A stretch of 64,000 nucleotides of DNA from Sphingomonas beigongshangi (GTDB taxonomy: Bacteria > Pseudomonadota > Alphaproteobacteria > Sphingomonadales > Sphingomonadaceae). The DNA is taken from contig NZ_JADHDT010000007.1 of assembly GCF_016820445.1 (NCBI RefSeq), positions 248,001 through 312,000 on the forward strand. The letters run 5' to 3'. How positions within the stretch are numbered: position 1 is the first letter of the stretch; every line of letters starts with the position of its first letter. The position numbers and the translations under genes are program-made. This document shows, piece after piece, positions 8,434-18,695 of this stretch. The notes under the pieces are model-generated. The model made no database searches, was not told the origin of the DNA, and saw only the letters and a program-made list of their open reading frames with translations.

Positions 8434-11046
8434 TCAGAAATGCAGCTGCACGCCCCAGCGGAAGCTGTGGCCATAGCGTTCTCGTTCAACCAGTTGCGGC
8501 TTCGTTCCGATGAAGCGCCGCCACGGTGCATCGGTGAGATTCAGTGCCTGACCGAAGAAGGTCAGCTGCGGCGTGACCTCGTAGCTTATGTTGGCGTCGA
8601 GCTGACCGTTGGCGTCGGTATATTGATCCGTCGCCGCCGTCGCGCCCAACGTGTCCAGATATTTGGAGCGGAACGAGTAGGCCGCGCGGATGGCAAAGCC
8701 GTATTTCTCGTAGAACAGCTGCGCGGTGCCGACGTCGCGGGATTGCAGGAACAGCGGGAAACGTCCGCTCCGCCCGCCGGGGATCGCGCCTTCGCCATGG
8801 CCGGTGATATGGGCGTAATTGGCGGCGATGCCGAAACCGTCCAGGGCGCCGGGCAGGAAGGTGAAGCGTATCTGGAGATTGGCCTCCAGTCCGTCCAGCA
8901 CCGCCTTGTCGACATTGGTCGCCTGCGCGACGGTGACGCCGTTCAGCGCCTGCCCCGCAAACGTGCCGTTCACCCCCAGCGTCGCGCCGGTGTAGATGGG
9001 GTTGTCGATGACCTTGCGGAAATAGCCGAGGGACAGCAGTCCCTGGCCCGGCAGATAATATTCGATCGCCGCGTCGAGGTTCACCGCCCGGTACGGCTTG
9101 AGAGCGGGGTTGCCGAGCGTGACGCTGACCGGCGACACCGTCTGGTCGACGAGCACATAGGGGGCGAGATCGGGATAGTTCGGCCGGCCGAGCGACGTCG
9201 TCGCGGCGGCGCGGACCAGCAGGCTGTCGGTCACTTCCCACTTCGCATTCAGGCCGGGAAACCAGTTGGTATAGCTCTTCGCACCGAAGGCGTTGTAATC
9301 CGAGTCCAGCGGCGATGCGGCAGTAACCAGCTTCGCCTTGGTCCGATCGCGCGTATGTTCGACGCGGACGCCCGGCACGATCGTGACCGGGCCCAGATGC
9401 GCGGTGACCATCGCATAGCCGGCCCAGATCTGCTCGGCGACGTCATAGTCGTTGGCCAGGCTGTTGGTCCGGCTGGAGGCGATGTTCGCGGTGATGGTGC
9501 CGGGATTGGCGGCGAGATAGGCCTGCGCCGTGTCATAGCCGATCCGCACCGGAAAGACGTAGCGACCGTCGTAGAAGCTCGTGTCGCCGAGATAGGATAC
9601 GCTGGCGAGCGTGAACGCACGGCCCGCGGTCAGCCCGTAGGTCAGATAGTCGCGGGCGTTGGTCTTGTGCCGATCGAGATATTTGGCACCGACCTTCAGG
9701 CTGCCGTCGGTCGCGAAGCCCAGCGGCAGCGTCAGATCTGCGCGGCCCTGCCACAGCGTTTCCACCGCGTTGCGCGTGTCGTAATTGACGCTGTTGAGCG
9801 CATAGGCACTTTGGTTCGCATTCGGCTGGACCGACGGGGTGAAGACGTAGGGCGTGTCCGAGACGTCATAGGCGACCGTCAGCGCGCTACCGCCCGTGCG
9901 GAAGTTATATTCGGAGCGCAGCGGGTCGCGCTTCTGCGCCCGCGTCCATGCCCCGGCTAGCTCAAGTGCCGCGTCGCCGAAGCGGAAGTTGCCGCCGGCC
10001 TGCACCGACTTGGTATTGTCGGTTTCCTCGCGCCGGCGAACGCGGATGCTGCCGCGTCCCCGGAACGTGCCGCTCGTCGGCCCCGTCGCGACGACGGCGG
10101 ACTGGTTGTCGATGATGAACTGGTCGCGGGTCTCGTTGTCGTCGAACCGCGACAGCGTGCCGCGCAGAAAGAGCTTGGCCGTGTCCGTCGGATGCCAGTC
10201 GAGGTTGAGGACGACGCCCTCGCGGGTCCGCACGAGGTTGTAGTCGCGCAGCGCGCCCTGGTCGGGCAGGACGACGCTCGGCGCGATCGACCCTGCCGCG
10301 GTGGTTACCGCACGCCAGTTGGTCGAACCCTGGAAATTCTCGGACTCGATCGACCGGCGCGAGTAATTCACCGAAAGCACCGCACCGAACTGCTCGTTCG
10401 CGCCGAACCGGCCGCCGACTTGCGCGTCGCCTTCGTAAGGATGGCCACCGTTGAGGTGATAGGCGCCATATTGCAGCCGCGCGTCCGCGAACAGCGGCGC
10501 CTTGCGGTCGAAGGCCGTCAGGGTGCGGATGTTGACCTCACCGCCGATCGCGTTCGCATCCTGGTCCGCCGTCAGCGATTTGGTGACGATCACCGAGTTG
10601 ATCAGGGCCGACGGAATATCGTCCAGCTTGACCTGCCGTCCGTCCGGTTCCGGGGCCGGCATCGTCAGACCGTTGAGGACGACATTGACCAGGTTCGGAT
10701 TGACGCCGCGGATGATGACGTAGCGGCCTTCGCCCTGATCGTTGGCCACAGAAAGACCGGGCAGCCGGCGAACTGCTTCCGCGACATTCTGGTCGGGCAG
10801 CTTGCCGACGTCATTGGCGTACAGCGCCTCGACAACGTTGTCGGCCTGCCGCTTCGTCTCGATCGCCTTCTTCTCGCCCTGCGCGGTGCCGACGACGAGG
10901 ATGTCCGCCTCGGTCTGGACGTCGGCAGGCGCGGCGCCCGTCACGCTGGCGCCGCCGCTTGCGGCGGGCGATGTCTGCGCCTGCACGGCGGATGCCACGA
11001 AAAGGCCGAGCGCGGAGGCGCCGGCGCGCAGCGAGGCAGATGTCAT
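8434..11046 (-). CDS. TonB-dependent receptor linked to the phytase-like gene
   Basis: Outer-membrane transporter of 870 residues with signal peptide (about 1-23, ending AVQAQ). There is no STN domain. The plug (about 60-190) shows VVEALYANDVGKLPDQNVAE, RRLPGLSV, and YVIIRGVNPNL; this is the large receptor class common in Caulobacter, Xanthomonas and sphingomonads, usually for sugars or other organics. The barrel ends in the usual aromatic residue (LHF). The gene directly precedes the histidine acid phosphatase in the same direction, which points to uptake of a phosphorylated compound such as phytate. A possible PhoB-type direct repeat lies upstream. Confidence 0.88.
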   Translation of the reverse strand: MTSASLRAGASALGLFVASAVQAQTSPAASGGASVTGAAPADVQTEADILVVGTAQGEKKAIETKRQADNVVEALYANDVGKLPDQNVAEAVRRLPGLSVANDQGEGRYVIIRGVNPNLVNVVLNGLTMPAPEPDGRQVKLDDIPSALINSVIVTKSLTADQDANAIGGEVNIRTLTAFDRKAPLFADARLQYGAYHLNGGHPYEGDAQVGGRFGANEQFGAVLSVNYSRRSIESENFQGSTNWRAVTTAAGSIAPSVVLPDQGALRDYNLVRTREGVVLNLDWHPTDTAKLFLRGTLSRFDDNETRDQFIIDNQSAVVATGPTSGTFRGRGSIRVRRREETDNTKSVQAGGNFRFGDAALELAGAWTRAQKRDPLRSEYNFRTGGSALTVAYDVSDTPYVFTPSVQPNANQSAYALNSVNYDTRNAVETLWQGRADLTLPLGFATDGSLKVGAKYLDRHKTNARDYLTYGLTAGRAFTLASVSYLGDTSFYDGRYVFPVRIGYDTAQAYLAANPGTITANIASSRTNSLANDYDVAEQIWAGYAMVTAHLGPVTIVPGVRVEHTRDRTKAKLVTAASPLDSDYNAFGAKSYTNWFPGLNAKWEVTDSLLVRAAATTSLGRPNYPDLAPYVLVDQTVSPVSVTLGNPALKPYRAVNLDAAIEYYLPGQGLLSLGYFRKVIDNPIYTGATLGVNGTFAGQALNGVTVAQATNVDKAVLDGLEANLQIRFTFLPGALDGFGIAANYAHITGHGEGAIPGGRSGRFPLFLQSRDVGTAQLFYEKYGFAIRAAYSFRSKYLDTLGATAATDQYTDANGQLDANISYEVTPQLTFFGQALNLTDAPWRRFIGTKPQLVERERYGHSFRWGVQLHF

Positions 11047-11120
11047 GACGGCTTGTCCCCCAAAATCGGCACTTCGGTGCCGTTCGTGGGACCTCGCTAG
11101 GCAATCACCTTTTCATGCTC

Positions 11121-11149
11121 GTTTCACGAAAATGAACCAAATGTGACGT
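11121..11149 (-). promoter_or_regulatory. Possible Pho-box-like repeat upstream of the receptor/phytase pair
   Basis: Read on the minus strand, ACGTCAC-ATTT-GGTTCAT-TTTC-GTGAAAC shows 7-base units spaced by 4 bases (11-base period), like tandem PhoB half-sites (CTGTCAT/C type). The matches are only partial (4-5 of 7). Position, 75-100 bases upstream of the receptor start, suits activation. Low confidence. Confidence 0.25.
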
Positions 11150-13525
11150 TCATTCCGATGGACCATTCGGGGGGATGATTTCCAGCTTCTGCGGCAATGT
11201 GCCGATCTCTATGCCGCGTTCGCGGAACCGGCGCAGCAGCACCAGCAGGATCGCGCTGCGGGTCGGATAGGCGGCGCGTGCGCTGGCAACGTGCGCGAAG
11301 CAATTGAACAGGATGCGGTCGTTGGCAATGCCGTCGATGAACGCGGCCGGCGCCGGCGCGTCTAGCACCGCCGGCTCTTCCGTGAAGCTCTGCAACACGA
11401 GCGAGCGGACGAGGTCGGCGTCGGTGCCGAGCGGCACGGAAAATTGCAGCTGGATGCGGCCGAGCGCGTTGCTCAGCGTCTTGTTGAGCACCGATTTGGT
11501 GATCAGTTCCGAATTCGGGACGATCAGCGTCGAATGGTCGGCCAGCTCGATCTCGGTCGAACGGACGCTGATCCGCTTGACGTCTCCCTCGTCGGTGCCG
11601 ACGCGAACGAGATCGCCGATCTTGATCGGGCGTTCCGCGAGCAGGATGAGGCCGGAGACGAAGTTCTGCGTGATCGCCTGAAGACCGAAACCGATGCCGA
11701 CCGACAGCGCTGACAGCAGCAGCGCGATCCGCTCGACGCCGATGCCGAGCGATGCGAGCGCCCAGATCACCGCGAGCGCGATACCGACGTAGCGCGCGAC
11801 GAGGCTGACCGAATTGCGGCCAGACCCGTCGAGGTCGGTGGTCGGCAAATACCGGTTCTCGAGCCAGCTCATGAACGCGCGCACGAGCGCCAGCCCCACG
11901 AACAGGACGAGCAGACCCTGCAGGATCGCGCCCGGCGAGATCGCAATGCCGCCGATCTGCACGCCCTGCGCCAGCGCGCCCAGCCGCCCGAAGATGGCGG
12001 CGACACCCGCACCCGCACCGAATGGGTTCAGCAGCAGCGCGAGCGCGGCGATGCCGAGCGCCAGGCGGACGATGCCGGAGAACAGCACGCCGAACTGGTC
12101 GACCGCGCTGCCCCGGATGCCCAGACCCTGGACCAGCACCACGCCCAGCCGGCTCGATCGACGGAACAGCGTGGTCGCCACGTCGTCGACCGCCGCCATC
12201 AACAGATACACGCTGCTTCCGACGACCGTCGTCCAGCCGATCATCCGCGCCAGCAGCAGGCTGAGGCTGACGTAGCCGAGCAGCAGCGCGCCGATGGCGC
12301 CGATGACCACCACCCAGGCGAGCAGCGTCGCGGCGCCGAGCCAGGCGGTCGCCGACGTGCTCGCCGCATCGGGCTGCTCGGCGGCGCGGCGCGCGCGAAG
12401 CGTCGCGATCACGAGCAGCGTCGCGACGATCAGCGCGAGATGGAGCAGGGCCTCGCCGGCCTGCGTCGCCACCTGCGCCGCATTGCTTGCGCCGATACTC
12501 GTCTCGAACGCCTCGATCATGATCGTGACGAAGGCGAGCAGGCTGAGCAATTGGGTCATGGGCCGCAGGCGCGCGGCCGCTTCGTCGCCGATCGGCGCGA
12601 TCCGCCACGAGGCCTGGTTGCGCATCAGCAGCGCGCCGAAGATCGCCATGGTGAAGCCGCTGAATCCCGCCGCCATCACCAGCGCGTCGAGCAGGTCGCT
12701 CCATCGCTGCGGCAGCAGGCCCGACCAGCGCAATCCCTGGACGAAGGACGCGGCGGCGAGCGTGGGCATCAGCGTGCCGATCGCGACGCGCCACATGGCG
12801 TTGGCGGAGCGTCGCACGCGCCGGCCCGGCGCATCCTCGACCAGGAAGCGCTGCCCCGCCCGACGGGCGATCAGGCGCGCTGGAAACAGCAGAACGAGGG
12901 CGAGGATCGCGCCGACGATGGCATGCCACGGCAACCCACCGTGCCATTGGGTCGCGATCTGGGCGGTGCCCTGGTTGAGGAAGGCGGTGATGCGTCGCAG
13001 GTCGCGCGGCAGGTTCTCGGCGATCTGGCGCCAGAAATCGGGGGAAAGCGGTGACGGCGCCCTGGCGGTGATGCGTTCGCTGAGCTCCTCCGCCTGCGTC
13101 CGATCCATCTCCGCGAGCAGCTGCTCGGCCTCGACACCGAGCAGATTGCCGCGCTTGACCGCCGCGTCCAATGTGCTGTGCTGCTGCGCGAGCCGGCTGC
13201 GTTGGGCATGGATGTCGGGCGCCTCGCTGCCGTCCTGCGGTGCCGGGCCGAGCTGCGCGATCCGCGCATCGACAAGGGCCAGCTGGTCGTGCAGCTGTTC
13301 CGCCGCGTCTTGCGCATCCTGCTGCGCATTGGTGATCTTGCCCCGCAGCGTCTTGATGTCGCCGCGCGCTACCCGTCCGTCGAGCGCGCGATCGACGCTG
13401 CGCAAGTCGATCTCGGCCGCGTCGATCTGGCGTGCGAGATCGCCCGGCGATGGGGCCTGCGCCTGCGCGCCGGCGGCCGGGAGAAGGAGCGCGAGCGCGA
13501 GCGACAGGCGTAGGATCCACGACAT
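11150..13525 (-). CDS. MscS-type mechanosensitive channel with DUF3772-like N-terminal region
   Basis: Large MscK/MscM-style channel of 791 residues, start ATG at 13525 giving a signal peptide (ILRLSLALALLLPAAGAQAQ). Residues about 25-180 form a charged, helical periplasmic region of DUF3772 type, followed by about ten membrane helices. The MscS core lies near the C-terminus: GFGLQAITQNFVSGLILL, then RPIKIGDLV, VKRISVRSTEI and IVPNSELI, the canonical pore-lining helix and beta domain. It relieves osmotic pressure across the inner membrane. It is convergent with nothing; upstream is the malate synthase gene (44 bases) on the same strand. Confidence 0.88.
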   Translation of the reverse strand: MSWILRLSLALALLLPAAGAQAQAPSPGDLARQIDAAEIDLRSVDRALDGRVARGDIKTLRGKITNAQQDAQDAAEQLHDQLALVDARIAQLGPAPQDGSEAPDIHAQRSRLAQQHSTLDAAVKRGNLLGVEAEQLLAEMDRTQAEELSERITARAPSPLSPDFWRQIAENLPRDLRRITAFLNQGTAQIATQWHGGLPWHAIVGAILALVLLFPARLIARRAGQRFLVEDAPGRRVRRSANAMWRVAIGTLMPTLAAASFVQGLRWSGLLPQRWSDLLDALVMAAGFSGFTMAIFGALLMRNQASWRIAPIGDEAAARLRPMTQLLSLLAFVTIMIEAFETSIGASNAAQVATQAGEALLHLALIVATLLVIATLRARRAAEQPDAASTSATAWLGAATLLAWVVVIGAIGALLLGYVSLSLLLARMIGWTTVVGSSVYLLMAAVDDVATTLFRRSSRLGVVLVQGLGIRGSAVDQFGVLFSGIVRLALGIAALALLLNPFGAGAGVAAIFGRLGALAQGVQIGGIAISPGAILQGLLVLFVGLALVRAFMSWLENRYLPTTDLDGSGRNSVSLVARYVGIALAVIWALASLGIGVERIALLLSALSVGIGFGLQAITQNFVSGLILLAERPIKIGDLVRVGTDEGDVKRISVRSTEIELADHSTLIVPNSELITKSVLNKTLSNALGRIQLQFSVPLGTDADLVRSLVLQSFTEEPAVLDAPAPAAFIDGIANDRILFNCFAHVASARAAYPTRSAILLVLLRRFRERGIEIGTLPQKLEIIPPNGPSE

Positions 13526-13568
13526 GCGGACGCATCCTTGCCTCGCGCCGCGGCGGAGAGGCAAGCGG

Positions 13569-15641
13569 CTATTGTCCGGTGCGCCGCTTCGCCTCCGCGC
13601 GGAATCGGTGCAGGAGCGGCTCGGTATAGCCGTTGGGTTGCCCCACGCCCTCGAACACCAGCGCGCGCGCGGCCTGGAAGGCGATACTGTCCGCCTCGCG
13701 GCCCGCCATGGGGCGGTAGGCGGGGTCGGAGGCGTTCTGGCGATCGACCTTGGCCGCCATGCGCGCGAGCGCCTCCTCGACCTCCCGTTCCGTCGCCACG
13801 CCGTGCAGCAGCCAATTGGCCATGTGCTGCGACGAGATGCGCAGGGTCGCGCGATCCTCCATCAGGCCGACGTCGTGGATGTCGGGCACCTTCGAGCAGC
13901 CGACTCCCTGGTCGATCCAGCGCACGACATAGCCGAGGATACCCTGCGCGTTGTTGTCGAGTTCCTCGCGCACCTCCTCCGGGGACCAGTTGCGGCCCGC
14001 CGCCAGAGGCGGGGCGAGCAGGGCGGCGAGGGGCGCGACCCCCTCGCGCTGTCGGGCGCGCTGCCGCGCGGCGACGTCGACGCGGTGATAGTGGGTGGCG
14101 TGCAGCGTGGCGGCGGTCGGCGAGGGGACCCAGGCGGTCGTCGCGCCGCTCATCGGATGCACGATCTTCTGGTCGAGCATGTCCGCCATGCGATCGGGCG
14201 CCGCCCACATGCCCTTGCCGATCTGCGCGCGTCCGGCGAGCCCGCAGGCGAGGCCGATCTGCACGTTGCGATCCTCATAGGCGGCAATCCAGCCGCTCGC
14301 CTTGACCTCGCCCTTGCGGATCATCGGGCCGGCTCGCATCGCGGTATGGATTTCGTCGCCGGTGCGATCGAGGAAACCCGTGTTGATGAACACCAGCCGG
14401 TTGCGGACCGCGGCGATGCAGGCGGCGAGATTGGCGCTGGTGCGTCTCTCCTCGTCCATCACGCCGACCTTTATCGTATGGCGCGGTAGCGACAGCAGGT
14501 CCTCGACCGCATCGAACAGCCGGTCGGTGAAGGCGGCCTCCGCGGGGCCGTGCATCTTCGGCTTGACGATGTAGATCGCGCCGTGCCGGCCGTTGGCCCG
14601 CCCGCGATCGTGCCGCGCGATCAGGCTGGTGACGATGGCGTCGAGCATGCCTTCCGGCGCCTCGTCGCCATCGGACAGTCGGACGGCAGGGGTCGTCATC
14701 AGGTGGCCGACGTTGCGCACGAACAGTAGGCTGCGCCCGGGCAGGACGATCTCGCTGCCGTCCGCCGCGCGATAGCTGCGATCGGCCGCCAGCCGGCGCG
14801 TCAGGGCGCGGCCGTCCTTCTCGAACGTCTCGGTCAGGTCGCCGCGCATCAGGCCCAGCCAGTTGGCATAGGCCGCGACCTTGTCGGCCGCGTCGACGGC
14901 GGCGACCGAATCCTCCAGGTCGCAGATCGTCGTGATCGCGCTCTCCAGCACGACATCGGCGATGCCGGCGGGGTCGTCGCGGCCGATGGGATGATCGCGG
15001 TCGATCACCACCTCGATATGCAGGCCGTGATGGCGAAAGAGCAGCGACCTGTCGCCGCGACCGACGAACAGCGACGGATCGGCGAGCTGCGGTTCTCCGG
15101 TCAGATTGCCCCAGGAACCCGCGGCCAGCGGCAGCGCCTCGTCGAGGAACGCCTTCGCCCAGGCGACGACCAACGCCCCGCGGGCAGGATCGTACCCCGG
15201 CGCGCGCGCGCCGGGAATCGCGTCGGAGCCGTATAGCGCGTCGTAGAGGCTGCCCCAGCGCGCATTCGCTGCGTTGAGCAGGAACCGGGCGTTGAGGATG
15301 GGCACGACCAGCTGCGGCCCGGCGATGGTCGCGACCTCGTCATCGACCAGGCCCGGCGCGATCGCGAAGGGCTCCGGCTCCGGCACCAGATAGCCTATGT
15401 CGCGCAGGAAGTGTTCATCGACCCCTTCGCCAGCGGCATAGCGCGCGTCGATCGCCGCCTGCAGCCGATCGCGCTCCGCCAGCAGCGCGCGGTTCTCGGG
15501 CGCGAACCGTTCGAACAGCCTTGCCATCCCCTGCCAGAAGGCAGCGGTATCGACGCCGGTCCCCGGCAGTGCGTCCGTTTCGAGGAACGCGGCCAGATCG
15601 GCCGACACCTGCATTCCGGCACGTTCGGTGAAGCTCGTCAT
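13569..15641 (-). CDS. glcB: Malate synthase G
   Basis: Condenses glyoxylate and acetyl-CoA to malate in the glyoxylate cycle, cytoplasmic, Mg-dependent. The 690 residues fit the monomeric G-form (about 720). Family features include [59 protein letters not shown] and [16 protein letters not shown], ending with [10 protein letters not shown]. Start ATG at 15641; the frame continues open upstream but overlaps the divergent regulator and has no plausible start. It is divergent from a LysR-type regulator with 95 bases between, so that regulator probably controls it. With acetyl-CoA synthetase and the fatty-acid genes it supports growth on two-carbon units; isocitrate lyase is not in the window. 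Confidence 0.95.
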   Translation of the reverse strand: MTSFTERAGMQVSADLAAFLETDALPGTGVDTAAFWQGMARLFERFAPENRALLAERDRLQAAIDARYAAGEGVDEHFLRDIGYLVPEPEPFAIAPGLVDDEVATIAGPQLVVPILNARFLLNAANARWGSLYDALYGSDAIPGARAPGYDPARGALVVAWAKAFLDEALPLAAGSWGNLTGEPQLADPSLFVGRGDRSLLFRHHGLHIEVVIDRDHPIGRDDPAGIADVVLESAITTICDLEDSVAAVDAADKVAAYANWLGLMRGDLTETFEKDGRALTRRLAADRSYRAADGSEIVLPGRSLLFVRNVGHLMTTPAVRLSDGDEAPEGMLDAIVTSLIARHDRGRANGRHGAIYIVKPKMHGPAEAAFTDRLFDAVEDLLSLPRHTIKVGVMDEERRTSANLAACIAAVRNRLVFINTGFLDRTGDEIHTAMRAGPMIRKGEVKASGWIAAYEDRNVQIGLACGLAGRAQIGKGMWAAPDRMADMLDQKIVHPMSGATTAWVPSPTAATLHATHYHRVDVAARQRARQREGVAPLAALLAPPLAAGRNWSPEEVREELDNNAQGILGYVVRWIDQGVGCSKVPDIHDVGLMEDRATLRISSQHMANWLLHGVATEREVEEALARMAAKVDRQNASDPAYRPMAGREADSIAFQAARALVFEGVGQPNGYTEPLLHRFRAEAKRRTGQ

Positions 15642-15671
15642 ATCGGATCTCCGTCGCTCGAGCGTGGCTTG

Positions 15672-15710
15672 TATCGCGACGATAATCCTTTCGATAGACG
15701 ATACGATCGA
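15672..15710. promoter_or_regulatory. Paired inverted repeats in the glcB/LysR divergent region
   Basis: Two dyads occupy the 95-base divergent intergenic region: TATCG-CGA-CGATA (15672-15684) and TCGAT-N10-ATCGA (15691-15710). Both include T...A-ended arms like LysR-type binding sites. They are candidates for binding of the adjacent LysR regulator, with autoregulation of its own gene. No footprint or alignment evidence is available here. Confidence 0.4.
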
Positions 15711-15736
15711 CGGTGTGTTTTTCGAAAGAGGAAAGA

Positions 15737-16645
15737 ATGGCATTCGATCCGGACTATGCCGTCTTCGCCGCGGTGGCCGAGGCGGGCAGCCTGACGGGCG
15801 CGGCGCGCATGCTCCGCCTGTCACCTGCCGCGGTGTCGAAGCGGCTCGCCGCCCTCGAGCAGCGGCTCGGTGCGCATCTGGTCCATCGGACGACGCGGCG
15901 GCTGGCCCTGACCCCCGCAGGCGAGCGGTTCCGCGACGATCTGGCGCCGATCGTGTCGGCGCTGCGCGCCGCGGAGGCGCGGGTCGCGGGGCGCGGCGGC
16001 AAGACCGCCGGTCGATTGACGGTGAGTGCGCCGACCTCGTTCGGCCGTCTCCATATCGCGCCGCATCTCGCGACCTTCATCGCCCGGTATCCGGAGGTCG
16101 AGCTTGCGATCGATCTGGACGACGGCTTCGTCGACCTGCACGGCGCGCGGATCGACGTCGCGGTCCGCATCGCCCCGGCGATCGCCGACGGACTCGTCGC
16201 GCACCGACTGGCGGGGAGCCGCCGGCTGTTGTGCGCGGCGCCGGCCTATCTCGACCGCCATGGCACGCCCGATTCGATCGCGGCCCTCCCGCGACATCGC
16301 CTGCTGGCCGCGGAGGGGCAGATGCCGTGGCGCCTGTCCGGCGGCGGCCGACCTGCGATCGTGCGGCAGAAGAGCCACGTCCGCACCAATTCGAGCGAGA
16401 TGGTGCGAGAACTGGCGCTCGGCGGCGCGGGTATCGCGCTGCGTTCGCTGTGGGACGTGGCAAGCGACCTCGCGCAGGGACGGCTGGTCCGCATCCTGGC
16501 GCCGTGGGAAGGCTCCGCCAGCGCCGCCATCTATGCGGTGCATCTGCCCACGCCGCATGTCGGTCCCGCGGTGACGGCCTTTGTCGCCTTTCTGCGCGAG
16601 GTCGTGGACGAAGCGGATTGGGCGATGCCCGAACGCGCCGGATGA
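15737..16645 (+). CDS. LysR-family transcriptional regulator
   Basis: Regulator of 302 residues with a standard LysR N-terminal winged helix (residues about 5-64: [49 protein letters not shown]) and a C-terminal periplasmic-binding-fold effector domain from about 90. The start ATG at 15737 is preceded by GAAAGAGG. It is divergent from malate synthase G, a typical arrangement for a LysR protein that senses a metabolite of its target pathway; glyoxylate or a related acid is a reasonable but unproven effector. The effector domain resembles the common CrgA/AaeR-like group. Confidence 0.9.
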   Translation: MAFDPDYAVFAAVAEAGSLTGAARMLRLSPAAVSKRLAALEQRLGAHLVHRTTRRLALTPAGERFRDDLAPIVSALRAAEARVAGRGGKTAGRLTVSAPTSFGRLHIAPHLATFIARYPEVELAIDLDDGFVDLHGARIDVAVRIAPAIADGLVAHRLAGSRRLLCAAPAYLDRHGTPDSIAALPRHRLLAAEGQMPWRLSGGGRPAIVRQKSHVRTNSSEMVRELALGGAGIALRSLWDVASDLAQGRLVRILAPWEGSASAAIYAVHLPTPHVGPAVTAFVAFLREVVDEADWAMPERAG

Positions 16646-16722
16646 CGTCGAATTCATGGAACGGGGTCGGCCCGTTGCGGCTTATTCCGCCTCATCGACG
16701 ATCGACACGAGGAGGGACGATC

Positions 16723-16938
16723 ATGAAGGTTCTGATGCTCATCGCCGCGAGCACGACGCTCATCGCCGCGCAGCCCGCGCTGGCCAAGGGCTGTATCCGC
16801 GGTGCCGTCGCGGGGGGCGTCGCCGGCCACATGGTCGGCAAGGGCCATGGCATGGCGGGTGCGGCGGTCGGCTGCGTCGCGATGCACCACCATTATGCGA
16901 AGAAGGCGCGTGCCGCCCGGGCGGCGCAGGCGCGCTGA
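16723..16938 (+). CDS. Small secreted Gly/Ala-rich protein
   Basis: Protein of 71 residues with a clear signal peptide (MKVLMLIAASTTLIAAQPALA) preceded by GGAGGGA. The mature part is about 50 residues: a glycine-zipper-like stretch (RGAVAGGVAGHMVGKGHGMAG) flanked by two Cys (CIRG and VGCVAM), a His run (MHHHYAKK), then a basic Ala-rich tail. Glycine-zipper proteins of this size often associate with membranes, but the function is unknown. It follows the LysR gene by 77 bases and ends before a strong terminator hairpin. Confidence 0.7.
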   Translation: MKVLMLIAASTTLIAAQPALAKGCIRGAVAGGVAGHMVGKGHGMAGAAVGCVAMHHHYAKKARAARAAQAR

Positions 16939-16960
16939 TCCGCGGCAAAGTTTAGTGAGC

Positions 16961-16990
16961 GCGGCCCCGGTGCGTATCCGCCGGGGCCGC
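16961..16990 (+). terminator. Rho-independent-like terminator
   Basis: A perfect 10-base stem, GCGGCCCCGG (16961-16970) with CCGGGGCCGC (16981-16990), a 10-base loop, then TTTC. It lies between the small secreted protein (plus strand) and the converging exporter gene and could serve both directions. Confidence 0.7.
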
Positions 16991-16992
16991 TT

Positions 16993-18456
16993 TCACGTGC
17001 GCGGTCGGCTGCGGCCGGTCAATTCGGCCCCCGCCTCCCGGTCGAAGCGCAGGTTGACGAAGACAGCGCACAGCGAGATCGCGGTCACGGTCCAGAAGGC
17101 CGCGGAGAAGTCGGCGAAGCCCGGCCGCGACCGGTCGGACCATAGCATCGAAGCATGCAATGCCGTCGCGCCGGCGCAGATGCCGAGCGACAGCATCAGC
17201 TGCTGGAAGGTCGAATAGAAACTGGTCGCCGCGCTCATCCGCGTCTTGTCGATTTCGTCATAGGCGATCGTGTTGTAGGCGGTGAACTGGAACGACATCA
17301 GAAAGCCCGACACGACGAGCACCGCGAAGACCGCGGTAAGGGGCCAGTCGGCGCGGAACAGGCCGCAGGTCGCATAGGCGCCGGTCCCGAGCAGTCCCAT
17401 GACCACCAGGCTGGCGCGAAATCCGAACCGGCGCAGGATCCGGCGCGCGACGCCCTTCATCCCGAACGATCCGATCGCCCCGGCAACGGTCATCGCGCCG
17501 CTCTGCGCCGCGCTGAGCCCGAAGGCGAGCTGCATCATCAACGGCAGGAGGAAGGGCTGGGCGCCCTGTGTGATGCGGGTCAGCGAGCCGCCGATCACCG
17601 ACAGGCGGAAGGTCGGCACGCGCATCAGCGATACGTCCAGGATCGGATGGGCGATATGTTTGGCGTGGCGCAGGTACAGCGCGCCGAAGGCCGCGCCGAC
17701 TGCGACGAGGATCGCGGCCAGACGACCTTCGCCGCTGCGGCTCGCCATTTCGAAGCCCATCAGCAGGCAGCCGAGCGCGATTCCCGACATAAGGAACCCG
17801 GCCGGGTCGAACGGGTGCGGCGCCTCTTCGCGGATATCGGCGATGAACCGGCCGACGAGCCAGATGCCGACCACGCCGATCGGCAGGTTGAGCCAGAAGA
17901 TCCATCGCCAGTCGAGATAGGTGACGATGAAGCCGCCCAACGGCGGCCCGACGATGGGGCCGATCAGCGCGGGCATGATCAGCCAGGACATCGCCGAGAC
18001 CATGTCCCGCTTCGCCACCGACTTGAGCAGGACGAGCCGGCCGACCGGCATCATCATCGCGCCGCCCACGCCCTGCGCGAACCGTGCCAGCGCCATCAGC
18101 GGCAACGTCGGGGCGAGCCCGCACGCCAGCGAGCCGGCAACGAACAGGCCGATCGCCGCCCGGAACACCGCGCGCGCGCCGAACCGGTCCGCCATCGTGC
18201 CGGACGCGGGGATGAAGACGGCGAGGGCAAGAAGGTAGGACGTGAGCGCGATGCTCATTTCGGGCGCGCGCACGCCGAAGTCGCGCGCCATCGTCGGCAA
18301 CGCCGTCGCGAGCACGGTCGCATCGAGGTTTTCCATGAACATCGCCGTGGCGATGATCAGCGCGACCGTGCGGTAATTGCGGGTCGGTTGCTCGCCGCCG
18401 TCATTGTCCTGCGTCTGCGCGATGTCGCTGCCCGCGGGTACGATGCCGTCGCGCAC
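16993..18456 (-). CDS. DHA2-type (EmrB/QacA) major facilitator drug exporter
   Basis: Inner-membrane proton-driven exporter, about 487 residues with roughly 14 hydrophobic segments. The DHA2 signature is the first helix MFMENLDATVLATALPTMA, then TSYLLALAVFIPASG and RFGARAVFR, and motif C-like GPIVGPPLGG in helix five. Substrates are probably toxic organic compounds. The start is uncertain: I use a GTG at 18456 that leaves about 30 residues before the first helix; the frame is open to a TTG at 18594, but that region is Pro/Arg-rich and unlike the family. No regulator or membrane-fusion partner is adjacent. Confidence 0.82.
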   Translation of the reverse strand: MRDGIVPAGSDIAQTQDNDGGEQPTRNYRTVALIIATAMFMENLDATVLATALPTMARDFGVRAPEMSIALTSYLLALAVFIPASGTMADRFGARAVFRAAIGLFVAGSLACGLAPTLPLMALARFAQGVGGAMMMPVGRLVLLKSVAKRDMVSAMSWLIMPALIGPIVGPPLGGFIVTYLDWRWIFWLNLPIGVVGIWLVGRFIADIREEAPHPFDPAGFLMSGIALGCLLMGFEMASRSGEGRLAAILVAVGAAFGALYLRHAKHIAHPILDVSLMRVPTFRLSVIGGSLTRITQGAQPFLLPLMMQLAFGLSAAQSGAMTVAGAIGSFGMKGVARRILRRFGFRASLVVMGLLGTGAYATCGLFRADWPLTAVFAVLVVSGFLMSFQFTAYNTIAYDEIDKTRMSAATSFYSTFQQLMLSLGICAGATALHASMLWSDRSRPGFADFSAAFWTVTAISLCAVFVNLRFDREAGAELTGRSRPRT

Positions 18457-18650
18457 CTCGGCGTTGACCGAAGCGATGCCGCGGCGGCGCGGCCGAAGGA
18501 GCTGGCGGGGATCGAGCGACGCGGGGAGGTGGAGTTGCAACGGAGCGAGGTTTCCCAAGAATTGACGGGACCCGAACGGGTACCTCTCCGGCAAGTTGCG
18601 TCGTCTGTTGCGGCGATAGCCGCGATATAGGGAAAGACCAGTGACTTATC

Positions 18651-18684
18651 GAGGGGCAATGCCCCTCCCCGCAGGGGGAGGGGC
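18651..18684. terminator. Two overlapping, mutually exclusive hairpins after the FadL gene
   Basis: GAGGGGC-AAT-GCCCCTC (18651-18667) overlaps GCCCCTCCCC-N4-GGGGAGGGGC (18661-18684); only one can fold at a time. The second is a C/G-only stem without a T-run. It lies 12 bases beyond the stop of the FadL gene and before the exporter gene on the same strand, so it is a likely terminator. A similar palindrome occurs at 42026-42049. Confidence 0.5.
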
Positions 18685-18695
18685 TTGGTCCGCGA

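Noticed and set aside
11124..14489. Long open frames on both strands across the MscS and malate synthase genes
   Set aside because: Other reading frames of high-GC genes; no starts with ribosome sites or family motifs.
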